DNA of 64,000 nt from Citrus sinensis (taxonomy: Eukaryota > Streptophyta > Magnoliopsida > Sapindales > Rutaceae): the NCBI RefSeq assembly GCF_022201045.2, contig NC_068557.1, positions 32,527,501 to 32,591,500 of the forward strand, given 5' to 3'. A model generated the notes under the pieces. That model was not told the origin of the DNA and made no database searches. It saw nothing but the letters and a program-made list of their open reading frames with translations. Both the position numbers and the translations under genes were made by a program. The stretch's first letter is position 1. The number at the start of each line of letters is the position of its first letter. Below are positions 34,874-46,517 of the stretch, piece after piece.

Positions 34874-37667
34874 AAGCATTTACCATCCCAACACTTGATC
34901 GTATACAAATTTGGAACTATAGAACTCTCTTCTTGTGCCCCATGCCGTCTCCAAGTTGTTTTAGCAATTTCAGACATGGCACCACAGCGATGCTGGCCAT
35001 TTTTTGTCAATCATGGGATTGCATTTGCAGGGGAGTCCAATTTTGATAGGGTAAACATATATTTATTTACTTCAAAGGTTTTCACTCATGTACATACTCT
35101 GTATTAGAAATGTTACATATAGAAGAAAGCATTGAGTTAGACACTGATGCGTCATGGCACTTAATTTCATTTCCTTGTGTCATTTTTTCTTAGTTGAACA
35201 GTCCGTATAAGGTTCCCTTTGCTCATGTACATAGCATTTATTTTGGAACCTGATACTCTCATTTTTGTTATGTATAATTGGATTTTTGGGGGATTGTTGT
35301 GCTTGACCTGGAAACAAAATAATTGTCCTTGTTTGTGCCAACTCTGACCCGGTGTTGGAGATTGGAGAATCCTTGTATGTTTTACTGTGATGATTGATGA
35401 GGGAAATGTACATGGTCAAGCTAAAATGGACTTTTTTGGGTGAAGTGGATCATGTATAAATGTGATTTGGGTTTTAACTTTTATCTGATGAGTGATGAGC
35501 TCTCAAACTGCTCAAGACTGCTAAATTAAGGATAACAGTGTATGCAGGGTCTGTTTGATCAATGAATCTAGTCGCAGGCGTTTGGTACTCAGATATCCAT
35601 TTAAGATTGCTGTTAAGAAGGATGTAATTTGTCTATAATTATCTGTTAAGTGATGATAGAATCATTTAATTTAATCAGTTGGATATTATCATATCAATTT
35701 ATATAAAATAAGAAAAATTTTATGTTGTCGTGATTAAAAATTTAAAATTACGGCATTAGTATGATGATTAATATAAATTTTGTAAATTATATATATAAAA
35801 TTAGTAAATGAGATGTAAAATAAGTAAATTAATATAAGAGTTGTAAATTGATATTTTAAATTTGTTAATAAAGCAAATACTTGTAAAAATAATATAAAAC
35901 TTATTGTAAATTAATATTAAATTTCATTAAACAAAAAATAGTTTATTCATTTAATCTAATTAAACAAAGAAAAAAGTCACTCATTAACTTAAAACAGAAA
36001 AATTGTATTAAAAACAATTGAAATAGATTTTATTGAATTAATTTAACCATAAATTCTATATCTATTTTAGCACATTCTTAAATTTATTTTCATTTTCTAT
36101 TGTAGGACAAAGAAAACAAACATTTTCTTTTTCTTGATGTGGAATAAGACAAAAAAAATTAAAATATATTCTTAGAATATTTGACATATTTGATATATCA
36201 ATAAAATTGTATCTAATTTTAAGTTTTATATATATTTCATGTGGTTTTTAATTTTACTTCTTGTTTTTAATTAAAGATCATTTGGGGTTGTCATTGAGTA
36301 GGTACTAAAATATATAAGATAATCATTATTATAATAAGTTTTTATTACTTTTTTTTACTAACTCTTATATTAATTTAGTTGTTTTATCTTTCATTTAGAA
36401 GTCTTGTATTTTATTTACATAGTTTATGTTCTATTCTACATTTAATAATGATTTATAAGTTTTATGTTACATCTATAAGTTTTTATTTTGTTTACCAATA
36501 AAACTCTAATTTATCACTCCTATATATTAATTTACTTGCCCTACCCATTTAAAAGTCTTATGTTTCATTTACTCAATTGATGTTTTATTTTACACTTAAT
36601 ATTGATTTACTATTTTATGTTACACTTATAATTTTTGTTTTGTTTAGTAATAATAGATCAATTTACTGCTTCTATGTTAATTTACTTATTTTATCCTTCA
36701 TTTACAAGCACTGTGTTTTATTTGCATAATTTATATTTTATTTTATAATTGATGTTGATTTACAAGTTTTATACTACATTTATAAAGTTTTCTCAATAAT
36801 ACACAAATTGACTATTCCTATGTTAATTTACTTATTTTACCCTCACTTTATAAGTCTTATGTTTCATTTAATTAATGTTTTATAGTACATTTATTGTTGA
36901 TTTATAAGTTTTATGTTGAATTTGTAAGTTTTTATTCTATTTACTAGTAATACATCAATTTACAACTCTTATATTAATTTACCTATTTAATCTTTTATTT
37001 ACAAGTATTTTGTTTCATTTCATATAATTAATGTTTTATTTTATAATTAATATTAATTTACAATTTTTTTTAAATTTGCATATCTTATATTTTATTTACA
37101 TAATTCATGTTTAATTAAGCGTGTTTGGGAGAGAGCAGTATTATAATGTGTGACTTCTTGGGAAAGTCTCGCGTTGCACCCCTCCTTTTATCTTTAGAAG
37201 ATTTGATTCATATTTAAACATGATAAAATCATGGCATCGTAAAATAATCCTATAAGATAAATTTATACATGAATTTGAAGTTTTATTTTTTCACTCATTT
37301 GTTACGGGTGTCACTTGAAGAGCTTCTGGAAAAATATAAGGAAATAAATCTGGTGATTTGGGAAAATTTTCAGTGAGATACTGAATTTACGGCCTTCCTT
37401 TTGATGGACTAAAAATGCCAATCTTAGACACTAAGCTAAAGCAAACAAAATCGCAAGAAAAGAAAGCGTTTAGTTGCGGACACGTGGTTACAAGGTATAT
37501 AATAAAACCAGGACAGAAGCCCCATGTTTCCGCTTATGAAAACTAAAACCTTCTCTTTGTCTTTGGTGATACTGGAAAAATAGGTGGAAAAAGAAAAGAA
37601 AAAAAGAAACGGCAACATTTACGGCTTTCATCTTCGTAACCTTTACCTGGCAAAGCAATAGGGAAAG
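34874..37667. other. NAR1 3' flank, repeat array and RAMP4 promoter
   Basis: Roughly the first 300-600 bases are NAR1 trailer. From about 35650 the sequence becomes very AT-rich and holds the inverted tandem array described separately. The RAMP4 promoter and leader occupy the last 400 bases. No exon is visible in between. Confidence 0.4.
35770..37110. repeat. AT-rich tandem array (about 150-bp unit) with an inverted partner copy
   Basis: On the plus strand a module starting TTAATTTACTTATTTTA.CC recurs with starts near 36371, 36528, 36679, 36824 and 36974, that is about every 145-157 bp. Each copy contains 'agtcttatgtttcattta', 'atgttttattttaca' and 'gatttacaagttttatgtta' themes. At about 35770-35990 the same module occurs in reverse complement (for example 'tgtaaaataagtaaattaat'). 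The result is an inverted arrangement around an AT-rich centre at about 36000-36350. It may be a foldback element whose arm has expanded in tandem. Confidence 0.75.
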
Positions 37668-38435
37668 ATGGTAAATTTCTTATAAAAGCATTCCTCTCTC
37701 TCTTTCTCGTATGAATTACTGTTACCAATTCTTTTTATTCATTCAAGGCGGCAATTTTTTTCTTTTCAATACATATATACCTTTTCTTGGTTAATCTGTT
37801 CTTTTTGATCTTTCACGTTATGCGAATTTTTGTTTCCGTGTGACAGAGTTTTAATGGATAATTCTGCAGTTAGGATTGATCTCTTTGCATCTTGTTGATG
37901 TCGATTGAGCTGTTCATGGTCTCTTTTTGTTTTGAACTTTTGATCTGTCTTATAATCAGTTTTCATATTATTATCTTGGGAAAATTTTGATGGGACTGAC
38001 AGATGAGATGAGAAAAATTTATTAGCATGTTGATTGCGTTATAATAATTACTGGCCATTTCCAATAGGATTTGTCATACGTGTTTTGTTTTCTTATTTGG
38101 GTTGTTCGGACAGACTACATCGAAGCGGCTTGCAGAGAGGAAAAATGCAAGGTTCCAGAAGAACGTCACAAGGAGGGGATCAGTTCCTGAAAGCTCCGCA
38201 AAGAAAGGATCTGATTACCCCATTGGCCCAATTCTGCTTGGCTTCTTTGTCTTCGTAGTTTTAGGATCATGTATGTTATTGTTCCTGTTATCCTTTTTTT
38301 TTTTTTTTTTTTTAATTTTTTATCTCTTCTGGCTTTTGCAGTTGTGCTTCCAATAACCTAATTCATTTCCCCCTTTATTGGCCGGCAGCTCTTTTTCAGA
38401 TTATCAGGACAGCTACTAGTCGGGGCATGGCTTGA
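37668..38435 (+). CDS. RAMP4/SERP1-like ER translocon-associated protein
   Basis: Three exons, 37668-37670, 38114-38270 and 38389-38435, give 68 residues, the exact length of the plant family. Exon 1 contributes only the ATG, immediately followed by a GTAAAT donor. The protein runs MTTSKRLAERKNARFQKNVT, then RGSVPESSAKKGSDYPIGPI, a tail-anchor membrane helix LLGFFVFVVLGSSLFQII (about 42-59) and RTATSRGMA. Stress-associated ER proteins of this family bind the Sec61 translocon and ribosome and protect nascent membrane proteins during ER stress. The start is set by the family, which begins MTTSKRLA. Confidence 0.94.
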
Positions 38436-39081
38436 AGTTGAAGAGCTTGACAAGTCCCCAAATAACGGCATAATAAGATATCATGTGAATCTGCATGTTT
38501 AAGAGTGATGATAGAAGATACTCATCACTTGTTCAGTACGTATAATAAAATCTGCACTTCAATAAATCTTTTCCAGTTTTTGACGTCTTGCCCTGCAAAT
38601 TCCTTATGCTGTGTTGGGGACACTGTTTTGTGGGCTGCTTCCTTTTTTTTTAATGAGTTAAAGACCATAAAGATTAATTTGATGCCATTAAAGCCAAGAT
38701 TAGCAAAAAAAAAAAAAAAAAACTGTCAATTATGAAGTACGTAGGACAGTTTGAACTGTATGGAACACATATCAACTACATGGAAAGCAAGCTACTAATA
38801 ATATTGTCAGACTCCGCTTTTCATTGACAGCAATAATGGCTCCATTGAGCACATTCCATAATACACTGCATCCAACTTACATGTATCTGTATCATCGAGT
38901 TTGAACTCTTTATTTGTGTGGAATTGGTTGAAGAGCACCATATAACATCAATACAGCGGGGAGCTATTGCCATGACTCTGAATTTTGACTTCTGGATATT
39001 GATGTAAAACCAGAAGTAGGTTGACAAAAGACAACAGGGCGTAAAAGAAATGCTTAAGAATCCAAACGACTGACAGACCAA
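38436..39081. other. Convergent spacer between RAMP4-like and coiled-coil genes
   Basis: It holds the two 3'UTRs facing each other. An A18 run lies near 38705-38722. I see no exon. Confidence 0.4.
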
Positions 39082-40796
39082 TTAAAGGACTTTATGCAGC
39101 ATTTGCTTCCCATATGTGCGTTTACTTTCATCTGACTTCCGAATTGGTCGGGCAATTCTGCTGCCTGCGTTGGAGTTCTGGTAACAATCAGAACTTTTGT
39201 AAAGTTTTCTGCTATGAGAATGAGAACTGAATCCAAACTCACTCCCCGTTTCCACGCTGTTCATGCAAAAGCTTTCATCATCAAGTTCAGGAGAATCATA
39301 GCTCGATGCCTCGAATTCCTACAAGCACAAGATACCATTCACTCTTAACTGATTATTGTGATTCTGGGAAACAGATATGCTCTAAGAAAATAGTAGGCAC
39401 TCTCCATCTCAATCTCTCACTCTCATTGATAGATAATAAAGAAATAGCAAAGAAGAATTGCCCGCTTAATTACCTTGGTAGTCTTTTTTTTGACACTAAA
39501 TGGTGTTAGACAAGGATTCAAATCCTTGAGAAACAAGTCGTCAGGACTGCCAGGGGTTGTTACATCCTCCGAGCTGAATTCCTGCATAAATTTTGAGCAA
39601 ACTATTAATTGAAAATCTCATCAACGATAGAATATCGGTGGCTTGGCTTCGGGACGACATGGATCCAAGGAAAAATTTTAAAATAATACCAAAGAATTAG
39701 CAGGCTCTTCGTGATCATAAGACGGTGTCCTGGGGCAGGTTCCATGACGCATGATCATACCAGTCCTGGCTGAATATTTTTCTGCTTTTACCTGCAGCTT
39801 AAACAAATCAGCCAGCAAAATTGAAAGGTCTCCTGATGGTCAGTTTAGAGTAGATGAAAGATGAATTATCATTCATCATATATAGAAACAGAATAGACGA
39901 CAGGTAGAATACCTCAGCAAGATCTTGAGCAAGGCTCTGAAGGTGCCCAGTGAGAGAGGTAACCTGCCTTTGGAGAGACGGAATGACTTGTTTCAGCTCA
40001 GAACCCTGCTTAAGGTGACAATCCGTAGCATGATCTGGGAACAATTTTGCACTCTTTAGTGCCTTAATTTCTTCCCTCTGCTTCAAGCACAAGTTTTTCA
40101 GCTTCTCAACCTGCAAGCCGCATATATGTATAAAACTCAGAATAAATGATTTTGATTGGCTGCATCTCTAGACTAGCGATTAGGAATTAGAAATTAGACA
40201 TGCAAAATCAAGAAAAATTAAGGATGGGGAACTCAACTAATGTTATATATCTAACTCACTTCATTGTTCTTTTCTTGAAGCAACATTTTAAGCTGAGAAA
40301 TCTCAATGCCTTGCTCCTTATTAGCATTCAAAAGCTCTCTTTCACTTCTCAACACCATCGCCAAAGTCCTCGCATTCACATTATTATTACCGCCGCCTCC
40401 CTTGACTTCCCTCAACGGCAACGCTTTCACTTCCGATTTCTTCTCGTTCTCAATTTTACCTCCAAACAACTTCCTCTGCAACCCACCAAAATTGCCGCCC
40501 TTTCTCGCCGTTTTCTTCAGATCCTCCGCTATCACGTCCGACGGTATCACCAGCCCCACCGCCCGACTCGATGATGATGATTTTTTCTCCATAAACTTCT
40601 TCACCATGTTGGCCAAATTTGTATTACTGTTCTTATTAGTCTTTGTGGCTGCCGTTGAGGGTTTTGATTTGATGATTGCGCGTGAAGATGAAGTGGGTTG
40701 ATTCTGGGGCTTAAGTTCGATACTGGAAGAAGCTGGATCTGACAAGTACGAGGATGTTGATGAGCGCGAATCGTATGAATTGTATCTTGTTGCCAT
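39082..40796 (-). CDS. Coiled-coil protein of unknown function, 393 residues
   Basis: Five exons, 40260-40796, 39913-40110, 39690-39791, 39474-39581 and 39082-39318, all begin and end in phase 0. The N-terminal 140 residues are Ser-rich, basic and probably disordered, with a short conserved-looking block (LANMVKKFMEKK, then AEDLKKTARKGGNFGGLQRK). Residues about 145-245 form a coiled coil: TLAMVLRSERELLNANKEQG, ISQLKMLLQEKNNEVEKLKN, then VIPSLQRQVTSLTGHLQSLA. The C-terminal third contains Ser/Pro motifs (TTPGSPDDLFLK, SSYDSPELDDES) that could be phosphorylated. There is no signal peptide or membrane helix, and I do not recognise a named family. The uniform phase-0 exons and exact reading frame make the gene model firm. 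A cytoskeletal or scaffold role would be a guess. Confidence 0.88.
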
Positions 40797-41309
40797 TTTT
40801 GCAGGGTTCCTCTTCTTGCTTCACTTTAGCCTAGAGAATTGAACAAGAAGAAGAAGAAGATTTGATTGAAGGTTTTGTCTTTGTGATTGTGATGAGTGAT
40901 GATGTCTTGTCTGTGATTTTTGAATTTGGGGTTTTGGTTTTATGTGACGTGGCCTCCGAGCGCAGAGGCGCTGTCCGAAATCTGAATTCAAATTTTGGTT
41001 TGGCCGCGGCATTGTCATTTTTTTTTCTTTTTTTCCGACTGCCCCTCTCCTTTTTGTTTTTTATTTTGAATAAAAAATACTCTTTAACAAATTGTCCTTT
41101 TCACTATCAACTCAAGAATTCAACCCCGTGGTCGGATCATCCGCTCGACCCAGGCCTTTTTCGGCATAGGCCCAACTGAAGCATGGGTTTGGATAATTGG
41201 ATCCCATTACATGATTGGTCAACGTCATCCTATTGCATTGTTTTTGGATTTCAACCCTTCCTGTTAATTTTTTGTTAGGTGAAGATGATTCATAATTTTA
41301 TACCGTAAA
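40797..41309. other. 5' flank of the coiled-coil gene
   Basis: The first 150 bases are likely leader, including GAA repeats at 40849-40860. The remainder is intergenic, ending in the left target duplication of a SINE (41292-41309). Confidence 0.4.
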
Positions 41310-41528
41310 ACCAACAAAGTGTTGGCTCTACTGGCAATGGAGTCCCCTTAAATGGCTTGACTGGGTTTGCTCCCCAGTTCGAGTCGCAGGGAAGTCGCCT
41401 TTGTTGGGAGAACATATGCCTCCCGGTTCAAGCGGACACTACTAATCTGGGTTGTGGTACGGGCTTAAATGTGCCTCTCACAGTTGGGGCCCTCCCCAGG
41501 ATACCTCGTGATTAATATCAAAAAATAA
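41310..41528 (+). mobile_element. tRNA-derived SINE with perfect 18-bp target duplications
   Basis: A body of about 219 bp carries Pol III-like boxes: an A-box-like TGGCTTGACTGGG at 41353-41365 and a B-box-like AGTTCGAGTCG at 41376-41386. The 3' part reads GGATACCTCGTGATTAAT followed by an A-rich tail. Identical 18-bp copies starting ATAATTTTATACC flank it at 41292-41309 and 41529-41546, the sign of L1-type target-primed insertion. Because the duplications are still identical, the insertion is fairly young. Confidence 0.88.
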
Positions 41529-41739
41529 TAATTTTATACCGTAAACATTAGGGTAAATTCTCATAGTACTTATTGTTTGAGTTAATTATTTGTTTAGTTT
41601 TTTAAATTACCTAAAAGTCCTTGTTATATATTTGCCTCATCATTATTATTATTTTTAATTGTTACATGTCTTACTTGTTTGAGTTTTAGAAATTATATCA
41701 GACAAATATTATTGACCCCTTGAAAAGTTAAATCCAATT

Positions 41740-41867
41740 ACAAAGGGATGCCCCTAAGAGTGCTTGACTGAGTGGTTTTATCTGATAAGCCACCGAGTTC
41801 AAATTTTAGGAGAGGTCAGGACTAAAAAAATGATTTGGGTTTTGCACAATCCCCTATCTTCTTAAGA

Positions 41868-41937
<70 letters not shown>
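41740..41937 (+). mobile_element. Second SINE copy ending in a TAA/TCA microsatellite
   Basis: A second body carries a similar A box (GCTTGACTGAGTGG at 41762-41775) and a B-box-like GAGTTCAAATTTT at about 41795. It ends in a trinucleotide tract. The shared 'gcttgactg' start suggests the same broad SINE family as the copy 200 bp upstream. Target duplications are not clear. Confidence 0.6.
41868..41936. repeat. Compound microsatellite (ATA)n-(TCA)n
   Basis: About 42 bases of uninterrupted AAT-type units run directly into nine TCA units. It is the 3' tail of the SINE above, most likely expanded after insertion. Confidence 0.95.
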
Positions 41938-41941
<4 letters not shown>

Positions 41942-42412
41942 CACAAAAACTAATTGAGGAAATGACTCAAAGAAGGACGACAAAGATATTTAACCGAAAA
42001 AATAAGCGCGGTTGGAAATTTGAAAAGTAAGGTGGGTATTCAGAGTAGGTTAAATCGAATTGAATCAAATCAAATTTAAAATAAATATTGGATTTGCTTT
42101 AGTATGATTTAACCCTTAAACCTTGAATAGGTTTAAATTTAAAAACCAATTAATTTTTATTCCGGTTCAAATTCATCGGGTTTGCCCTTTAAAAAAGTGA
42201 AAAAAAAATTATATAAAAAGAGATTAAAAAAAAATACAAGAATGCATGCAATCCTTAGTTCTCCTTCTCTTCTTCTAAGTGGACTCAACAGTACATTTTC
42301 ACAAACAGGATTTTGATTGATCCACTTTCTTTTGTATTTATTACACCCATTATATCATAAATTGGTATCATGTGGCCGCACATTATATCTTACAACAAAG
42401 TCATTGCATCCC

Positions 42413-44264
42413 TCACGGAATATTATTGTAAGGAGTAGGAATCAGAAACAAGTCATTCTTTCTACCGCAAACCACACCAAATTTTGCAGTCATATCAAGT
42501 TCATGTGGTTGCATCCCAGGAGGGAGCTGCCAATTAAAGAAGTAGAGTAGTTTAGCCAATGGAAGCTCTACATTGGCTATACCAAAATTCATGCCTGGAC
42601 AAATCCTTCTTCCTGATCCAAATGGTGTGAATTCATAGTTAGTTCCCTTGTAATCCAGGGGATTTTCTATGAACCTTTCTGGAATAAAGCTCTCAGGATT
42701 CTCCCAAAGTTGGGGATCTCTTGTTACTGCCCAAGCATTGAAAAGTATTTTGGTTCTTTCTGGAATTACGTAACCATCAACCTCAATTGGCTCCATGGTT
42801 TCTCTTGGGAGCAATAAGGGACCTGGAATCCTTAGTCTTAGAGCTTCTTTGATGACTGCCCTCATATAGTGTAAATCCTGAATATCTGACTCATAGATTT
42901 CTTTCTTCCCCTTGAGCTTTTCTCTTATCTCAGCTTGTACCTTCTCCATCACTTTAGGATTTCTCATCAACTCCGACATAGTCCATAATGTTGTAGTTGA
43001 TGAAGTGTCCGTTCCACCAGCAAATACACTCTGCAGATGATAACAACATGCATCGCACATATAATGTTTTATTTTTTTAAAAAAAAGGATAAGCAATGAA
43101 AGACAACACACGAATATAAAATCTACAAGTACTAGCTGGTGATTGTTTTGCTTCCGCTTAATTTCGGAAGCACAGCAACCTAATTGTTTAATAAAATATT
43201 TTTAATTACTTGACTGTTACTGATTTTATTCCATCAATAACAAACAGTGAATTAGAAGCTAACTGCTGCACACAGGTCAATCCAAATATGCCCCCAAAAA
43301 GGGAAAAAAATCGACAAAATCAAAGGCAGACATATAATCTTACCCAGATGACAGCTTTGATGTCTTGGGTAGTAATAGGGATTTCAAGTTCGCCAGATTT
43401 CTCAAGTCTTAGGAGAACATCAACTATGTCTTCCTTGTCTGATTCCTTTCCGTCATATTCATTGCTCTTGGTTTTCTGAATATGCTCATCAATAATGACG
43501 TCGAGGATCTTGTCAGCTTCCGTTTGAATGCTCTTCAAAAAGGCTTTCTTCCCGCTGAGTATAGGAATAAACCCTAGAGCAGGAAACATATCTGGCAAAG
43601 TACTGACGGCTCCTGCTGCCGCAACCATTTCTAGGGATAGCCTTATAAACTTATCTTGGTCTTTACATCCGCTACCAAAAGCTGCTCTTGCAACAACAGT
43701 ACTCGTGTAGTCGGATACTGCTTTGCTCAGATTCATTACTGTTCCTGCATGACCCCTAATGGATTCAACAAGCTTGCTGGATTGATCTTCACGAATATAA
43801 TGCAATGACTGGACTTTCTTGACACTGAACAGCTCCATTCTGCTTATTTTCCGAATTTGTCTCCAGTAATCACCATAGGGAACAAAGGCAATGTCTCTTC
43901 CAGCATCTTCCAGGACTCTGGCAACGTATGGCACTGGCCTTTGCGAAATGGCTAGATCATTCTCCTTCATCAGCTCTTTAAACATTTTAGCTGACGACGC
44001 GACGACTAGGGACATTTTTCCCAGTTGCAGATGCATCAAAGGTCCATATTTGTTGGCCAAATCAGTAAGTGCATAGTAGGGCAAATCAACATCGAGCCCG
44101 ATCAAGTGATGTAGGCTTCCAATAATTGGCAGCTTTGAAGGCCCTGGAGGCAATCTGATTTTGATTTTATCACTCGATTTTTTCCATCCCCACACCAATC
44201 TTAACAGGAACGTTAAAAAGACAAGGAGACTAGTAACAGTGAAGTAATCAAATTGTTGCTCCAT
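42413..44264 (-). CDS. Cytochrome P450, CYP71 clan (CYP71D-like)
   Basis: Two exons, 43344-44264 and 42413-43030, joined in phase 0, encode 512 residues. The single intron is at the position typical of A-type P450s. Visible motifs are an N-terminal membrane anchor (residues about 8-30), the proline hinge LPPGPSKLPIIGSLHHL, the oxygen-binding I-helix AGGTDTS (311-317), ExxR as EALR (369-372), PERF (424-427) and the haem loop FGSGRRICPG with Cys451. All catalytic residues are present. The sequence resembles CYP71D members such as premnaspirodiene oxygenase-like enzymes, which hydroxylate terpenes or alkaloids at the ER membrane. The substrate cannot be deduced, and no terpene synthase or other pathway gene lies nearby. 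I chose the start MEQQFDYFTV because it directly precedes the anchor; an upstream in-frame extension is unlikely. Confidence 0.95.
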
Positions 44265-45296
44265 CACTATTGAAGAAATAAACTTTAGGAGAGATGGAGT
44301 AGAATAAATAAATAGCTTAGTAATCTTCTGAGTCAAGAAGCGGGTACTTATACTTTCTTAATGTTTTACAAAGGTCAAAAGAGGTGTGCTATAAAGTATG
44401 TATGCCCTATAGTTTGTCAGAATTGTTGTGATATAAACTAAGCAATTTTATTTGCGTTTTGTACTTTTTTGTTCATAATCTTCAGCGTGTAAAATAATAA
44501 AAGTTATGTATCACATTATGCCTGATGGGTTTACATAAAAAGAGCTGGTGTAAGGGTTCAAGGCTATAATTTTACACATTAACTCTATATTCTTATCGAG
44601 TCACCGTACAACAACAAACTCCTTTGTATAAATGATGGTTTTGTTCAAATGGTTGCGGTATAACATACATAGTTAATGTACCGGAAAAAAAAAATAATTG
44701 AATCAAAACATTGCTCCCCTCACATGATTTATTTATATTATTTTATATTTTAATTCAACTAATCGGATTATGTTATGTTAATTTATAAACTTTTAGAGTT
44801 ATAATATTACTCATTTTTATTTAAATATACATAACTACCAGTTACATGTTTCCAAATGTATCAATCAATCCATAACATTAACATGAATCCAAATCTCTGA
44901 TATCAAGAGTAGAGACTGGAATATCCACGAGTCACTGAATATATTATGTAAACTAACAATAAAGAATAATAATAAGAAGAGGAAGATTCTCGAATGCGGC
45001 AGCTTGTTGTAAATTGTAATATTGCAAAGGAACATTTCCTATATCTTAAAAGTAAGCTCACTAGGTGATGCGATTGCCATGTCCCAACCATCTTTTAAAT
45101 GATAATATAGAATAATGCCCGCCATAATCGATGAAATTAATTTGTTTGATGAGAAATTTTTAAAATTAAACGACAATTCAAGGCGCGTCAACTGAGAGCT
45201 TCACGGATTTACCGAAGCCGTAATCCTGCGATCGAGTAGATAACACATGATCATCAAACCTCAACGAGTTTCATCACTTCCAAATGCACGTACCTA

Positions 45297-45324
45297 GTGT
45301 GTGTGTGTGTATATATATATATAT
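45297..45324. repeat. (GT)n-(AT)n microsatellite
   Basis: About seven GT units run straight into about seven AT units. Confidence 0.9.
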
Positions 45325-45352
45325 TTGGGGGAAAGGTAGAAGTCCAAATAAA

Positions 45353-46219
45353 TGTGCCACGTGTCGATATGCAGTTTTGTAGTTAAAGTCATGATAAGAA
45401 TGTTGGCCTACACCGGGTACTCCAAGTGTTATGTGGGGTACCCGGAGTATGCCGAGCAAAGGTAAAAATGTCATAAAAATATTTTAAAAAGTATCAATGG
45501 ATGAAAGAGACATAATCTCAAAATTGATTGGATAAAAGAATTAATGAGGAACTATTGTGCTGAAAAGGAGGAGACAACGACCTGTCATGCCTACAAAACA
45601 GCCAAAAAGTTATTATCAAGACAGCTGAGATCACATGTCCTCTCCTACCACACCTGCAAATCCTTAACAACTTTAGCAGATGTACGCAGGACCACCCCTC
45701 TACACTTAACACATGAATACGCCTCAAACTTATTCTCTAAGCATATTTTGAAATACCCAAGTAGTGACACGTGTGAAGGATAAAAATATATATGACATGA
45801 CAATAAAGAACACCAATAAAATAACACTAGGTGGCACGGCAGCCGAGGTACACCATATAAAATACTCAGGTTTTATTTTAGTCATAGGAGTCAACTCACA
45901 CATTTTAGTCATAAGAGTCAACTCACACACCACAAGAGTTGAGGTTTCTTCAACCTCCAACCTCCATTACTAAGAGCTTGCAAGCTCTCTAACCTGAGAT
46001 AACCCAACTCTGACTTGAACATTGGAGTGTAGTCACCAGCTACTCCCGACTCTACCTTTGACCTCTTTCTCGTTGTTTTGCAGGTTTAATGTGATTTTTA
46101 GAGCTTTCAGCATCCGGAGTCAAACTTCTCACCATATACACCAGCGTCTCGCTCTTCCTTCACTCCATAAAAACCAAAACAGTCAGTACACCCTGAACAA
46201 TCGATTCACCCCGCTTCCC

Positions 46220-46222
<3 letters not shown>
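45353..46222 (+). mobile_element. Solo-LTR-like relic of a retrotransposon (probably Ty3/Gypsy)
   Basis: The stretch begins TGTGCCACGTGTCG and ends about CCCAACA. It has a TATA-like TATAAAATAC near 45856. Downstream is an R/U5-like part, with CTGACTTGAACATTGGAGTG and a CGTTGTTTTGCAGG block, a style common in plant Gypsy LTRs. No internal gag or pol region, no second LTR and no clear target duplication are visible, so it is a fossil of uncertain limits. Confidence 0.45.
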
Positions 46223-46292
<70 letters not shown>

Positions 46293-46384
46293 GAATCCTT
46301 GGTTGGGCAGTTGTAGTTTAAAAGTTACAGTAATAAAGTATTTGATAAACACTAACTGTTGTAGTTTATAAGTTATGTTGATAT

Positions 46385-46423
<39 letters not shown>

Positions 46424-46517
46424 GAATCATTGGTTTGGCAGTTATAGTTTAAAAGTTACAGTAATAAAGTATTTGATAAACACTAACTGCTGTAGTTTAG
46501 AAGTTATGTTGATATGA
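46220..46517. repeat. Duplicated 95-bp unit, each preceded by a (CA)n(TA)n tract
   Basis: A CA run (about 46220-46277) leads through a TA run into unit 1 (46293-46387, GAATCCTTGGTTGGGCAGTT ...). A second CA/TA run (about 46386-46423) leads into unit 2 (46424-46517, GAATCATTGGTTTGGCAGTT ...). The units differ at only a few positions, so the microsatellite plus unit has been duplicated in tandem. Confidence 0.92.

Noticed and set aside
40306-40701. Open frame of 131 codons on the plus strand inside the coiled-coil gene
   Set aside because: It is an antisense shadow of exon 1; its Leu/Pro/Phe-rich product reflects the Lys/Ser/Gly-rich sense protein.
42010-42190. AT-rich segment with 'ggttcaaattcatcgggttt' theme
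   Set aside because: It looks like dispersed repeat material but no ends or coding part could be identified.
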